NCBI GenBank assembly: GCA_934630515.1
Contig: CAKTVV010000007.1
Span: 62,001 to 126,000 of the forward strand
Reading direction: 5' to 3'
DNA length: 64,000 nt
DNA from: an uncultured Eubacteriales bacterium
GTDB taxonomy: Bacteria; Bacillota; Clostridia; Oscillospirales; Acutalibacteraceae
In this document: one piece after another, positions 1 through 8,783 of the stretch
Layout of the letters: every line of letters begins with the position of its first letter
Numbering within the stretch: position 1 is the stretch's first letter
Position numbers and translations under genes: made by a program
Notes under the pieces: generated by a model
The model's database searches: none
Told to the model about the DNA's origin: nothing
The model's input: only the letters and a program-made list of their open reading frames with translations

Positions 1-1737
1 CCGCAGCACGATACTGCCCACATCGCCTACACCCAGACCATCCACCAGCACCCGTCCGGCGGGCACCGTGCCTACGACCGCCATCTTGTTCGGGGTGATC
101 TCGATGGTGCGGCCAATGTCGGTGATCAGCACATTCGAGGCAGGCATCCCCATGGTCTTTGCAAGATTAGCGTGCTTCACCAGATGCTTCTGCTCACCGT
201 GCACCGGGATAAAGAACCGGGGATTCGTCAGACTGTGAATGATCTTCAGCTCCTCCTGACAGGCGTGACCGGAGACATGCACATCGTACATCTTTTCATA
301 GACGACCTCGCAGCCCCGTTTCATCAGCTCGTTGACGACCCTGCCGACGGTCTTCTCGTTTCCGGGAATAGGGGTGGCCGAAATGATGATATAGTCCTCG
401 GGACCAACCTCCACCTTCCGGTGGTCGGAAAACGCCATCCGGCTGAGCGCCGACATCGGCTCTCCCTGACTGCCGGTAGTGATCAGCGTGACCCGATCCT
501 TCGGGTAGTGATTGATCTCATCGATATCAATGAGCAATCCGTCCGGAATGTGCAGATAGCCTAACTCCTGCGCAATCGTTACACAATTGATCATGCTGCG
601 GCCGGAGACCGCCACCTTGCGCCCGTCCTTTGCTGCCGCCGACATGATCTGCTGGATCCGGTTCAGGTTCGACGAGAAGGTCGCCACTATGATCCGGCGT
701 CCCTCCGCCCGATGGAACAGGTTAGCGAAGCTCTCGCCCACCACCCGCTCGCTGGGGGTATAGCCCGGGCGCTCCACATTGGTAGATTCCGCCAGCAGCG
801 CCAGCACGCCCTCCTTGCCCAGCTCGCCGAACCGGGTAAGATCGATCATCGGGCCGCTCACCGGAGTGCTGTCGATCTTAAAGTCGCCGGTATGCACCAC
901 ATAGCCGATGGGCGTCTTGATCGCCAGCGCCATAGCATCCGGAATGGAGTGGTTCACATGGATAAACTCCACCGACAGATTTTTACTGACGGTGATGACC
1001 GCTCCCGGCTCCACCACATGCAGCTTGACCTTGCCGGAAAGATTATGCTCCTTCAGCTTGGACTCGATCAGCGCCACGGTCAGCCGTCCGGAAAACACCG
1101 GCAGATTTAGCTCCTTGAGGAAATACGGCAGTGCGCCGATGTGATCCTCGTGGCCGTGGGTGATGAAGATTCCCCGCAGCTTATCCTTGATCTTCAGAGC
1201 ATAGGTAAAGTCGGGCAGCACCACATCCACGCCAAGCAGGTCTTCATCCGGGAAGGACATGCCGCAATCGATGATAAAGGCGTCGTCGCCGTATTCAAAC
1301 ACCGCCATGTTTTTCCCTATCTCATTCAGACCGCCCAGCACCGTATAGTGGATAGGCAAGCCGGCAGGCGCCTGCGAACGGCGTCCACGTCCACCTTTTT
1401 TCTCGGCTGCCGGACGCTCCGACGCCGGGCGGCGGGTATTCTGCTTGTTTTTTGCCGTTGTCTCCGGCTGCGGCTGGTTCGCTGCGGCCGAGCGACGGGT
1501 GTTTTGCTTATTTTTAGCTGCCGACTCCGCCTGAGACGGATTCGCAGCCGCCGGGCGGCGTCCGCCCTTGGCGGCATTCTGCCGCTGTCCTCCGCTATTC
1601 CGGGGCGCCGTCGGCTTCTTTTCGGCAGCGGGAGCCGCCTGCTTTGCTGCCGGCTTCTGCCCGGCAGGCTTACGGGTGTTGTTCTGCCGGGAACGCTTTT
1701 CCCCGGTCTGCGTCATTGGTTTCTTTTGTTCTGTCAT
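1..1737 (-). CDS. rnj: Ribonuclease J, 3' end cut off by the window
   Basis: Metallo-beta-lactamase/beta-CASP ribonuclease of RNA maturation and decay (endo- and 5'-3' exonuclease). The frame stays open to base 1; 579 codons are visible and about 100 C-terminal residues are missing. The metal site ITHGHEDH lies at about 1138-1161 on the minus strand, followed by beta-CASP motifs such as GEPMSALS. The first ~125 residues are a low-complexity, basic Lys/Arg/Ala/Pro/Gln tail before the core begins near LPIHYTVLGG; AKNKQNTRR occurs twice in it. The start is ATG at 1735-1737, with GGAGG in 1743-1748. The gene lies about 260 nt downstream of a strong promoter (2004-2032). Function follows from the family; the tail's role is unknown. 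Confidence 0.93.
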   Translation of the reverse strand, partial: MTEQKKPMTQTGEKRSRQNNTRKPAGQKPAAKQAAPAAEKKPTAPRNSGGQRQNAAKGGRRPAAANPSQAESAAKNKQNTRRSAAANQPQPETTAKNKQNTRRPASERPAAEKKGGRGRRSQAPAGLPIHYTVLGGLNEIGKNMAVFEYGDDAFIIDCGMSFPDEDLLGVDVVLPDFTYALKIKDKLRGIFITHGHEDHIGALPYFLKELNLPVFSGRLTVALIESKLKEHNLSGKVKLHVVEPGAVITVSKNLSVEFIHVNHSIPDAMALAIKTPIGYVVHTGDFKIDSTPVSGPMIDLTRFGELGKEGVLALLAESTNVERPGYTPSERVVGESFANLFHRAEGRRIIVATFSSNLNRIQQIMSAAAKDGRKVAVSGRSMINCVTIAQELGYLHIPDGLLIDIDEINHYPKDRVTLITTGSQGEPMSALSRMAFSDHRKVEVGPEDYIIISATPIPGNEKTVGRVVNELMKRGCEVVYEKMYDVHVSGHACQEELKIIHSLTNPRFFIPVHGEQKHLVKHANLAKTMGMPASNVLITDIGRTIEITPNKMAVVGTVPAGRVLVDGLGVGDVGSIVLR

Positions 1738-1796
1738 ACATTTCCTCCGATAGTTCCATTCAAATTCTCTATGCGTACAATGATGTTTTGTCGATC

Positions 1797-1998
1797 TTTC
1801 TGCATTTGCCTATAAACGCAGAACCGAAACCCGTCTTTTACAAGACCGGCTTCGGGACGGGTGTCTACTGTCTGGTGGCAGGCTCCGCACCTGCCGTTCT
1901 CCGCAACATGAAAAGGGCAACCCTATGGCGACCGTTCCACAACCGGCGCCGATCCGATTCCTATACCGCAGATATGAACTATATCCGGGTAAACATCC
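1797..1998 (-). ncRNA. Structured 5' leader (or small RNA) upstream of RNase J
   Basis: The 400 nt between rnj and rnhA hold no gene. A transcript from the promoter at 2032-2004 would start near 1998 with GGATGTTTAC (1998-1989), which pairs at 9 of 10 positions with GTAGACACCC (1868-1859) and closes a domain of about 140 nt. Inside are a GGCAGG/CCTGCC hairpin and other short stems. Just downstream is a 14-bp stem with one mismatch and a 4-nt loop (1855-1842 with 1837-1824). No T-run follows, so it probably continues into rnj. It matches no riboswitch class I recognise. Folding was judged by eye. Confidence 0.45.
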
Positions 1999-2003
1999 AC
2001 TCT

Positions 2004-2032
2004 ATTTTACAGGAGGTTGATCGGAATGTCAA
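2004..2032 (-). promoter_or_regulatory. Sigma-A promoter for the rnj leader
   Basis: On the minus strand TTGACA (2032-2027), a 17-nt spacer and TAAAAT (2009-2004). Near-consensus; the predicted start coincides with the 5' arm of the closing helix of the leader. Confidence 0.75.
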
Positions 2033-2083
2033 GGGCAAGCACCCCGCAAAAATGAGTATGAGCCGAATTTCTGCATTTTAGTA

Positions 2084-2112
2084 TTGTTTTATGGGACATT
2101 TTCTGCTAAAAT
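2084..2112 (+). promoter_or_regulatory. Promoter for rnhA
   Basis: TTGTTT (2084-2089), 17-nt spacer, TAAAAT (2107-2112), 25 nt before the rnhA start codon. Confidence 0.55.
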
Positions 2113-2137
2113 AGGTGCTTATGAGAGGAGGAGCTCC

Positions 2138-2575
2138 ATGAAACACGTAGAGATCTTTACCGACGGCGCCTGCTCCGGCAATCCAGGCAAGGGCGGCTGG
2201 GGTGCCGTGCTGCGCTTCAACGGAGCAGAAAAGGAGCTGTGCGGCGGCGAACGGGAGACCACCAACAACCGCATGGAGCTGACCGCCGTGATCGAGGCGC
2301 TGACAGCGCTCCGGGAGCCTTGCGCCGTCATCCTCACCAGCGATTCCAAATACGTCATCGACGCCATCACCAAGGGCTGGGTTTACGGATGGCAGCGAAA
2401 TGGCTGGCGCAAGGCGGACAAAAAGCCGGCGCTGAACGTTGATCTGTGGGAAAAACTGCTGCCCCTGCTGAAGACCCATAAGGTCACCTTCGTCTGGGTC
2501 AAGGGGCATGACGGCCACCCGGAAAATGAGCGCTGTGACCGTCTGGCAGTCTCCCAATACATGAATATGCCATAA
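2138..2575 (+). CDS. rnhA: Ribonuclease HI
   Basis: Cleaves the RNA strand of RNA-DNA hybrids in the cytoplasm (removal of primers and R-loops). The 145-residue protein has the usual single-domain length and carries the catalytic set D9 (TDGACSGNPG), E47 (NNRMEL), D69 (SDSKY), H124 and D134 (ERCD), equivalent to the Escherichia coli enzyme. The start is ATG at 2138, chosen because GAGGAGGAG (2124-2132) is correctly spaced; the in-frame ATG at 2084 overlaps the promoter -35. It is a single-gene unit ending in the hairpin at 2577. Confidence 0.96.
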   Translation: MKHVEIFTDGACSGNPGKGGWGAVLRFNGAEKELCGGERETTNNRMELTAVIEALTALREPCAVILTSDSKYVIDAITKGWVYGWQRNGWRKADKKPALNVDLWEKLLPLLKTHKVTFVWVKGHDGHPENERCDRLAVSQYMNMP

Positions 2576-2576
2576 G

Positions 2577-2623
2577 AAAACCGGGTATGAGACAGCGACC
2601 TTGCCATCTCATACCCGGTTTTT
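2577..2623. terminator. Bidirectional terminator between rnhA and the lipoprotein gene
   Basis: 14-bp stem (2579-2592 with 2607-2620) with T-runs on both strands; it serves converging rnhA (+) and the lipoprotein gene (-). Confidence 0.85.
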
Positions 2624-2630
2624 GTGTCAA

Positions 2631-3359
2631 TTATCCCTGCAGCAGCTGCGACCAAGCCGCCTTTTTCAGCGCATCTCCCTCATACAGAACGCTATAGTCC
2701 TTTGTACGGATCCGGGTAATGGTATCCCCCTCGCTGTGGGTGTACAACACGTCCAAATTGGAAAAGGAGTTGATATAAGCGTCGGTTCCTTTATGTATGT
2801 CGTATACATCCAGATCATAGCCGGTCTGCCCGTCGATCTCATACTGGAAATAGATAAACATGGACAGATATTTGTTCGGCTGCTTTTCGTCGCACAGGCA
2901 CGCATCATCCGTGGTGTAGTAGACATTCAGAATGCGATATTGGTCGAAATAGCTCGCATTCCGCTGGTTTGCCTGCTGCAGACAGCCCCGCAGCGCCGCC
3001 TCCGGCGTGTACACAAAAGCGCCGCAGACCTGACAGCGGCTGGTCTTTACATCCACGACGTGATCCGCCTTCGTCCCCTCGACGGCACCGCAGCTGCGAC
3101 AGGTCTTCGGTGCCTGACAGGTCGCCGGAGCAAAATCGTGCTGATGAACGGTAGTCGGCGGCGTCTTGACCGGTGCGGTCTTACCGGGCGCCTTCGTCGT
3201 TGTTGTCGCAGAGGCAGCGGTAGTGGTGCTGTCGGCGGCGGACGTTGATGCCGACGGCGTCGTATCCGGCTGGGACGTGATGTCCGCCGGTGCGCCGCAG
3301 CCGCCCAGCAGCAGAACGATTCCGGCAAGGGTCAATACACGAGCAATTCCTTTTTTCAT
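2631..3359 (-). CDS. Lipoprotein with a Cys-pair repeat domain, function unknown
   Basis: 242 residues. The signal peptide ends in lipobox LGGC (Cys21), so export and lipid anchoring are expected. A Thr/Ser/Pro/Ala-rich linker follows (about 25-75), then a short domain with two CxxC pairs (KTCRSCG and SRCQVCG) between conserved His residues, of the HxF..ATC..PxxCxxCG type common in clostridial surface proteins. The C-terminal ~150 residues are acidic, Tyr-rich and unrecognised. ATG at 3357-3359 was chosen because AGGAGGA (3366-3372) precedes it and it yields the signal peptide. The leader is unusually long and contains a terminator just before the RBS, so expression is probably controlled by attenuation. 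Confidence 0.85.
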   Translation of the reverse strand: MKKGIARVLTLAGIVLLLGGCGAPADITSQPDTTPSASTSAADSTTTAASATTTTKAPGKTAPVKTPPTTVHQHDFAPATCQAPKTCRSCGAVEGTKADHVVDVKTSRCQVCGAFVYTPEAALRGCLQQANQRNASYFDQYRILNVYYTTDDACLCDEKQPNKYLSMFIYFQYEIDGQTGYDLDVYDIHKGTDAYINSFSNLDVLYTHSEGDTITRIRTKDYSVLYEGDALKKAAWSQLLQG

Positions 3360-3372
3360 GACAGATCCTCCT

Positions 3373-3408
3373 AAAAATAAAAAAGTACGCCAACCGAAGC
3401 TGACGTAC
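3373..3408 (-). terminator. Intrinsic terminator inside the lipoprotein leader
   Basis: 10-bp GU-containing stem (3408-3399 with 3394-3385) with a TTCG loop and a 12-nt T-rich tail (3384-3373) that abuts the Shine-Dalgarno sequence. Termination here would leave the RBS untranscribed. Confidence 0.75.
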
Positions 3409-3572
3409 CGAAAAACGCTGACTCCGGTTGTCGCCAAACAAACCAAGCCGCCGTGAACACTCACACGCACTTGCCGGGAGCAGCATTTTTACCATATGCA
3501 AAAATGCGTGTGAAAACACAGAATATCCCCGAAAAAGGAATATCCGACCTGCGGCTATTTGGTTTGTTTGGC
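3373..3572 (-). promoter_or_regulatory. Candidate riboswitch/attenuator leader of the lipoprotein gene
   Basis: The leader transcript runs from about 3572 down to 3373. A perfect 14-bp helix (3572-3559 with 3446-3433) encloses a nested CACACGC/GCGTGTG helix (3512-3506 with 3468-3462) and an ATTTTT/AAAAAT helix (3505-3500 with 3490-3485), plus a direct repeat GGATATTC. Two nt after the long helix, CAACCG (3430-3425) can pair with CGGTTG in the loop and 3' arm of the downstream terminator, giving a possible antiterminator. This nested aptamer plus expression platform resembles a riboswitch, but I recognise no known class. Confidence 0.55.
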
Positions 3573-3578
3573 AGAAAC

Positions 3579-3608
3579 AGTATAGCACATTTACCCTCGA
3601 TTGTAAAT
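3579..3608 (-). promoter_or_regulatory. Sigma-A promoter of the attenuated lipoprotein transcript
   Basis: On the minus strand TTTACA, a 17-nt spacer and TATACT, just upstream of the long leader helix. It lies back to back with the ribU promoter at 3624. Confidence 0.65.
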
Positions 3609-3623
3609 AGGGCAAATTTCCTC

Positions 3624-3651
3624 TTGACAAATCCAAATTTCGGAGTATGAT
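3624..3651 (+). promoter_or_regulatory. Sigma-A promoter for the FMN riboswitch-ribU unit
   Basis: TTGACA (3624-3629), 16-nt spacer, TATGAT (3646-3651); the riboswitch begins about 20 nt downstream. Confidence 0.75.
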
Positions 3652-3670
3652 TGTAAGTAAAATCAGATGT

Positions 3671-3787
3671 TCTTCAAGGCGGGGTGCAATTCCCCACCGG
3701 CGGTGACAGTCCGCAACTGCCGTATCTTCGGCACTGAACCGGTGTGATTCCGGTACCGACGGTTAAAGTCCGGATGAAAGAAGAAAT
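3671..3787 (+). promoter_or_regulatory. FMN riboswitch (RFN element)
   Basis: The conserved RFN blocks are in order: CAAGGCGGGGTGCAATTCCC, CCACCGGCGGTGA.AGTCCGC, CGAACCGGTGTGATTCCGGT (one base different here), and GACGGTTAAAGTCCGGATG, closed by a TTCTTC/GAAGAA stem. It senses flavin mononucleotide and controls ribU through the terminator at 3813. Confidence 0.95.
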
Positions 3788-3812
3788 AGGCGCCTATCGG
3801 CGCATCTATTCC

Positions 3813-3849
3813 ATGTCTTGGAGCCATTGGTTCCGGGGCATATTTTTTA
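3813..3849 (+). terminator. Expression-platform terminator of the FMN riboswitch
   Basis: 13-bp stem with GU pairs (3813-3825 with 3830-3841 region, loop of about 4 nt) followed by ATTTTTTAT, ending just before the ribU RBS (GGAGG near 3857). It is the switchable terminator of the riboswitch. Confidence 0.85.
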
Positions 3850-3868
3850 TATATTGGAGGAATTCCAT

Positions 3869-4555
3869 ATGAAAATGACCACACCGCTATCCGAATCCAA
3901 GACCCAGAATTGGCGCCTGCGCCGGATGTGCGCCATGGCTATGCTGTGCGCTCTGGCGTTTCTGGCGGTAGCCTTTATCCGCATTCCGGTGGTGTCCTTT
4001 CTTAAATACGAGCCTAAGGATGTGCTTCTGGTGATCGGAGGCTTTCTGTTCGGTCCGCTATACGGCGGGCTGATGTGCGTTGTAGTCTCGCTGGTCGAGA
4101 TGGTCACCATTAGCGACACCGGTTTTATCGGGTTTATCATGAATATGCTCTCCTCCGGACTGTTCGTGTGTGTCGCCGCCGGTTTCTACCATCATCGCCG
4201 CACCCTGAAGAACGCCCTGTGGGGATTGATCGCCGGAGTGCTGGCAATGACCGCCGGGATGCTGCTGTGGAACTATCTCATCACGCCGCTTTATATGAAT
4301 GTTCCCCGAGCGACCGTCGCCGGCATGCTGTGGACGGTATTTCTGCCCTTCAACCTGCTCAAAGGCACTCTCAACGGAGCGTTAGCGATCGCTCTCTACA
4401 AAAACGTAGCCGGAGCACTGCGGGCAGCGCACCTCTTCCCGCCCGCCGAAGCGGACAGCAAGCCGGTGCAAAAGCTGCCGCTGCTCTGGCTGGGCTCTGC
4501 ATTTGTGGCGGCGACGCTGGTGGTGGTCGCACTGGTATGGAGCGGGAAAATTTAA
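3869..4555 (+). CDS. ribU: Riboflavin ECF transporter substrate-binding protein RibU
   Basis: Membrane S-component that captures riboflavin and works with the shared energising module (EcfA, EcfA', EcfT), not encoded here. The 228-residue protein has about six hydrophobic segments; the FLKYEPKDV segment (44-52) and PFNLLKGTLNG (160-170) are typical of RibU. ATG at 3869 was chosen because GGAGG stands at the right distance; the frame opens further upstream but only inside the riboswitch terminator. Control by the FMN riboswitch confirms the substrate. The metK promoter starts right after its stop codon. Confidence 0.93.
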   Translation: MKMTTPLSESKTQNWRLRRMCAMAMLCALAFLAVAFIRIPVVSFLKYEPKDVLLVIGGFLFGPLYGGLMCVVVSLVEMVTISDTGFIGFIMNMLSSGLFVCVAAGFYHHRRTLKNALWGLIAGVLAMTAGMLLWNYLITPLYMNVPRATVAGMLWTVFLPFNLLKGTLNGALAIALYKNVAGALRAAHLFPPAEADSKPVQKLPLLWLGSAFVAATLVVVALVWSGKI

Positions 4556-4558
4556 CGG

Positions 4559-4587
4559 TTGACAAATACGGACAGCCGTGCTATAGT
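4559..4587 (+). promoter_or_regulatory. Sigma-A promoter for the SAM riboswitch-metK unit
   Basis: Near-perfect consensus: TTGACA (4559-4564), 17-nt spacer, TATAGT (4582-4587), starting 4 nt after the ribU stop. Confidence 0.85.
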
Positions 4588-4607
4588 ATTGGACAGACAA
4601 GTGAATA

Positions 4608-4712
4608 GCCTTATCAAGAGTGACGGAGGGAACAGGCCCGATGATGTCCGACAACCTGTGGCTGCAACGCCATAAGGTGCCAAATCCTGCGGTGCAACCG
4701 AAAGATGAGGAA
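4608..4712 (+). promoter_or_regulatory. SAM-I riboswitch (S box)
   Basis: Canonical S-box blocks: CTTATCAAGAG, GACGGAGGGA, GGCCCGATGA, CGACAACC and GGTGCCAAATCCTGC, closing with AGATGAGG. It represses metK when S-adenosylmethionine is plentiful, through the terminator at 4721. Confidence 0.96.
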
Positions 4713-4720
4713 CATTTCCA

Positions 4721-4745
4721 CGCTCGGCTGCTGCCGGGCGTTTTT
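4721..4745 (+). terminator. Expression-platform terminator of the SAM riboswitch
   Basis: 8-bp GC-rich stem (4721-4728 with 4733-4740), TGCT loop and a T5 tail, upstream of the metK RBS. Confidence 0.85.
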
Positions 4746-4786
4746 CTATGTCAAGACAGACAGTAGACAAATAGGAGGTAGTTTTT

Positions 4787-5974
<1,188 letters not shown>

Positions 5975-5984
5975 AAATACAGAA

Positions 5985-6030
5985 AGCCCGGCGGCTCAAT
6001 TCACATGAACTGAGCCGCCGGGCTGTTTTT
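5985..6030. terminator. Bidirectional terminator between metK and ligA
   Basis: 15-bp GC-rich stem around a short loop (AGCCCGGCGGCTCA with TGAGCCGCCGGGCT), followed by GTTTTT on the plus strand and by TTTCTGTATTTTT on the minus strand. It closes both the metK unit and the alaS-ligA operon. Confidence 0.9.
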
Positions 6031-6036
6031 CTGCCC

Positions 6037-8016
6037 TTATTCTAGCATCCGAAGAAACTGCTCCTCGTCGATGACCGGAACACCTAACTGATTTGCTTTA
6101 TCCAGCTTACTGCCGGCTTCCTCGCCTGCCAGCACATAGGTGGTCTTTTTCGAGACACTGCCGGATGCCTTACCGCCCCGTTGCTCGATCAGCGCCTGCG
6201 CCTCGCTGCGCTTAAGGGTAGGCAGCGTACCGGTCAGCACAAAGGTCATCCCGGCAAACCGGTCATCCACCCGCTGCTGCCGGGCGGTCATGTTCACTCC
6301 ACGCAGCCGCAGCTGCTCCACTAAATGGCGAGAGGGCGGCAGCCGGAAAAAGTCCACCACGCTCTGCGCCATGACGGAGCCGAACCCGTCAATCGCTCCG
6401 ATCTCCTCCACCGAAGCTGCCATCACTGCATCCATCGAGCCGAAATGCGCCGCCAGCAGCTTAGCTGCTTTCTCACCGATATGACGGATGCCCAGACCGT
6501 AGATCACCCGATACAGATCATTTTCCTTGGAGGTCTCCAGCGCAGCCAACAGTTTATCCGCCGACTTTTCCCCCAGACCCTCCAGACCACTGAGCTGCTC
6601 TCGAGTCATAGTGTAAAGGTCATAGACCTCACAGACAATTCCGGCATTGACCAGCAGCTCCAGCACCGCCGATCCCAAGCCGTCGATGTCCATGGCATCC
6701 TTGGAGGTAAAATGGATCAGATGCCGCACCCGTTGGGCAGGGCATTCCGGGTTGACGCAGCGCAGATCCGCCTCGTCCTCCTCCCGCACCGCCGGCTGCC
6801 CGCAGGAGGGGCATACCGTCGGCAGCTGATACGGCACACCGTCGGGTACATGATGCACTACCCGCACGACCTCCGGGATGATCTCGCCTGCCTTACGCAT
6901 GGCGACGGTATCGCCGATGCACAGTGCTTTCTCATCGATAAAATTCTGATTATGCAGGGTCGCCCGGCTGACCGTCGTGCCCGCCAGCGTCACCGGATCA
7001 AAGATACCCGTAGGCGTCAGCACACCGGTGCGCCCCACGTTGACCTCCACCGCTCGCAGCGCCGTTTCCTTTTCCTCCGGCGGATATTTGAACGCCACCG
7101 CCCACTTAGGAAATTTCGCCGTGCTGCCCATCGTCTCCCGCTGTGCAAAGCTATCCACCTTTACAACAGCACCATCGATATCGTAGGACAGCTTCGGACG
7201 GCTTTCCCCAATCTGGCGAATCTTCTCCAGTGCTTCTTCAATGGAAGAGGTCACCAAATAGCCGGGAATGACCGGAAAACCCAGCTCCTGCATCCGTCGC
7301 AGGGAATCGGCGTGGCTGACAACCGTTTCTCCCTCGATGAGCTGCATATTGAATACAAAAATCGACAAATTCCGGCGACCAACCACAGCAGCATCCTTTT
7401 GCCTTAGGGTTCCGGCAGCGGAATTACGGGGGTTTTTGAACGGTTTTTCTCCGTTTTCCTCCTGCCGGCGCACCAGAGCCGCAAAGCTTTCCCGGGGCAT
7501 ATATACCTCTCCCCGGACGATAAGCCGCTCCACCGGTTCGGTCAGCGTTTGGGGGATATCCCGAATTTGCCGCAGATTGGCGGACACGTCCTCGCCCACT
7601 GCTCCGTCGCCCCGGGTAGCACCCCGATAAAACTTGCCTATTCGGTATTCGATCGCCACCGACAGACCGTCGATCTTCGGCTCCACCACATAGACCGGCT
7701 CCGGGACCGTTTCCCGCACCCGGGCGTCGAACGCCAGCACCTCCTCCTCGGAGAATACATCCTGCAGGCTGCCCAGCGGCACCTCGTGCGTCACCGGTGC
7801 AAAAGAACTGGACAGTTCCCCATGCACCCGCTGGGTATAGGAATCCGCCGTGATCAGCTGGGGATACTGCTCCTCCAGCTGCCGCAGCTCCCGAGTCAGA
7901 GCGTCAAAGGCATCGTCCTCGATCTCCGGCGCATCCTCGTCATAATAGCGGCGGCTGTGGTAGTCGATCTGCTCCCGCAGCGCCAGCACACGGGCGGCGG
8001 CTTCTTCCAGATTCAT
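6037..8016 (-). CDS. ligA: NAD-dependent DNA ligase
   Basis: Seals nicks in replication and repair using NAD+. All domains are present in the 659 residues: the Ia domain, adenylation domain with the nucleophile Lys114 in EPKIDGLS, motif YDIDGAVVKV, OB fold, a four-Cys zinc finger (CPSCG...RCVNPEC, about 395-420), HhH repeats, and a C-terminal BRCT domain (about 580-659). The ATG at 8014-8016 has GGAGG 8 nt upstream. It is the last gene of the alaS operon, 21 nt after yunB. Confidence 0.97.
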   Translation of the reverse strand: MNLEEAAARVLALREQIDYHSRRYYDEDAPEIEDDAFDALTRELRQLEEQYPQLITADSYTQRVHGELSSSFAPVTHEVPLGSLQDVFSEEEVLAFDARVRETVPEPVYVVEPKIDGLSVAIEYRIGKFYRGATRGDGAVGEDVSANLRQIRDIPQTLTEPVERLIVRGEVYMPRESFAALVRRQEENGEKPFKNPRNSAAGTLRQKDAAVVGRRNLSIFVFNMQLIEGETVVSHADSLRRMQELGFPVIPGYLVTSSIEEALEKIRQIGESRPKLSYDIDGAVVKVDSFAQRETMGSTAKFPKWAVAFKYPPEEKETALRAVEVNVGRTGVLTPTGIFDPVTLAGTTVSRATLHNQNFIDEKALCIGDTVAMRKAGEIIPEVVRVVHHVPDGVPYQLPTVCPSCGQPAVREEDEADLRCVNPECPAQRVRHLIHFTSKDAMDIDGLGSAVLELLVNAGIVCEVYDLYTMTREQLSGLEGLGEKSADKLLAALETSKENDLYRVIYGLGIRHIGEKAAKLLAAHFGSMDAVMAASVEEIGAIDGFGSVMAQSVVDFFRLPPSRHLVEQLRLRGVNMTARQQRVDDRFAGMTFVLTGTLPTLKRSEAQALIEQRGGKASGSVSKKTTYVLAGEEAGSKLDKANQLGVPVIDEEQFLRMLE

Positions 8017-8037
8017 GGTGGTTCCTCCGATTTCGGG

Positions 8038-8724
8038 TCAGTCTACCTGCCCGTAGTTGAATATTTTCCCGGGAATGTCATCATCGTCGTCATATACCTG
8101 CGTCAGCGTATCCGGCACCTTGCCCAGCAGCACGCTTTCTGCCACCGGAAAAGAGCTGTCCAGCGATACGGTGGAACGTCCCGCCGAGGTCACCACACAC
8201 AGACTCACCTGCAGATTGACCAGCACCCGATACATGCTCTGGTTGATGCCGGTAGACTCCAGCGACGACGAGGAGGAGGACAGCACCGTGGCCGTTACGC
8301 TCATAGGAAACCGCCACACCGGTCCCCATCCGCTCAATGCCTCCGGACCGCACAGCGTCCCTAACGGCACATCGGCGCTGACCGTAGCCATACCCTCCAT
8401 CGCTTCCATGATATAGCTTCCCACATCGGTGCGGATCGTATTCACGGCGGCGGTATCCGCTACCACCGCCGCCACCGTCTGATTTTCGCCGTAGGTCACA
8501 TGGATCATGCTGCGGCACAGCTCCGCCTGCTCGGTAAGTACCCGACTGAACGCCGCATTGACCTGTTGCTCAGCGATCCACAGTGCCTGACTCTCGGCAA
8601 AGGTCAGCACCGCCGCCCGACAATGGAGCAGCAGTGCTGCCGCAGCAACCAGCAAAGCCAGCAGCACGGCGAACAAACGCCGTCGTCCCGAACCCGTTCG
8701 CATTCTTCGCCGCCTGTGCCGCAT
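8038..8724 (-). CDS. yunB: Sporulation protein YunB
   Basis: 228-residue, single-pass membrane protein (basic N-terminus, hydrophobic segment about 17-37) matching the YunB family. The signatures are PLGTLCGPEALSGWGP, ESTGINQSMYRV and the C-terminal VAESVLLGKVPDT. In Bacillus the homologue is mother-cell expressed and involved in sporulation; the exact role is unclear. ATG at 8724 was preferred because AGGTGA lies 5 nt upstream; GTG at 8733 is an in-frame alternative. Having a sporulation gene inside an operon with alaS and ligA is a little unusual. Confidence 0.85.
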   Translation of the reverse strand: MRHRRRRMRTGSGRRRLFAVLLALLVAAAALLLHCRAAVLTFAESQALWIAEQQVNAAFSRVLTEQAELCRSMIHVTYGENQTVAAVVADTAAVNTIRTDVGSYIMEAMEGMATVSADVPLGTLCGPEALSGWGPVWRFPMSVTATVLSSSSSSLESTGINQSMYRVLVNLQVSLCVVTSAGRSTVSLDSSFPVAESVLLGKVPDTLTQVYDDDDDIPGKIFNYGQVD

Positions 8725-8783
8725 ATACCTCACCTCGCCCCAGCCTATGAGGAGGGGCTGTACAGGGTGCGCACTTTACAGGA

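Noticed and set aside
1797..1998. 6S RNA in the rnj leader
   Set aside because: Pairing of the transcript end with a downstream segment recalls 6S RNA, but the central bubble and known sequence features could not be recognised.
3818..3868. ATG upstream of ribU extending the protein by 17 residues
   Set aside because: It lies in the riboswitch terminator and lacks an RBS; ATG 3869 has GGAGG and gives the normal RibU N-terminus.
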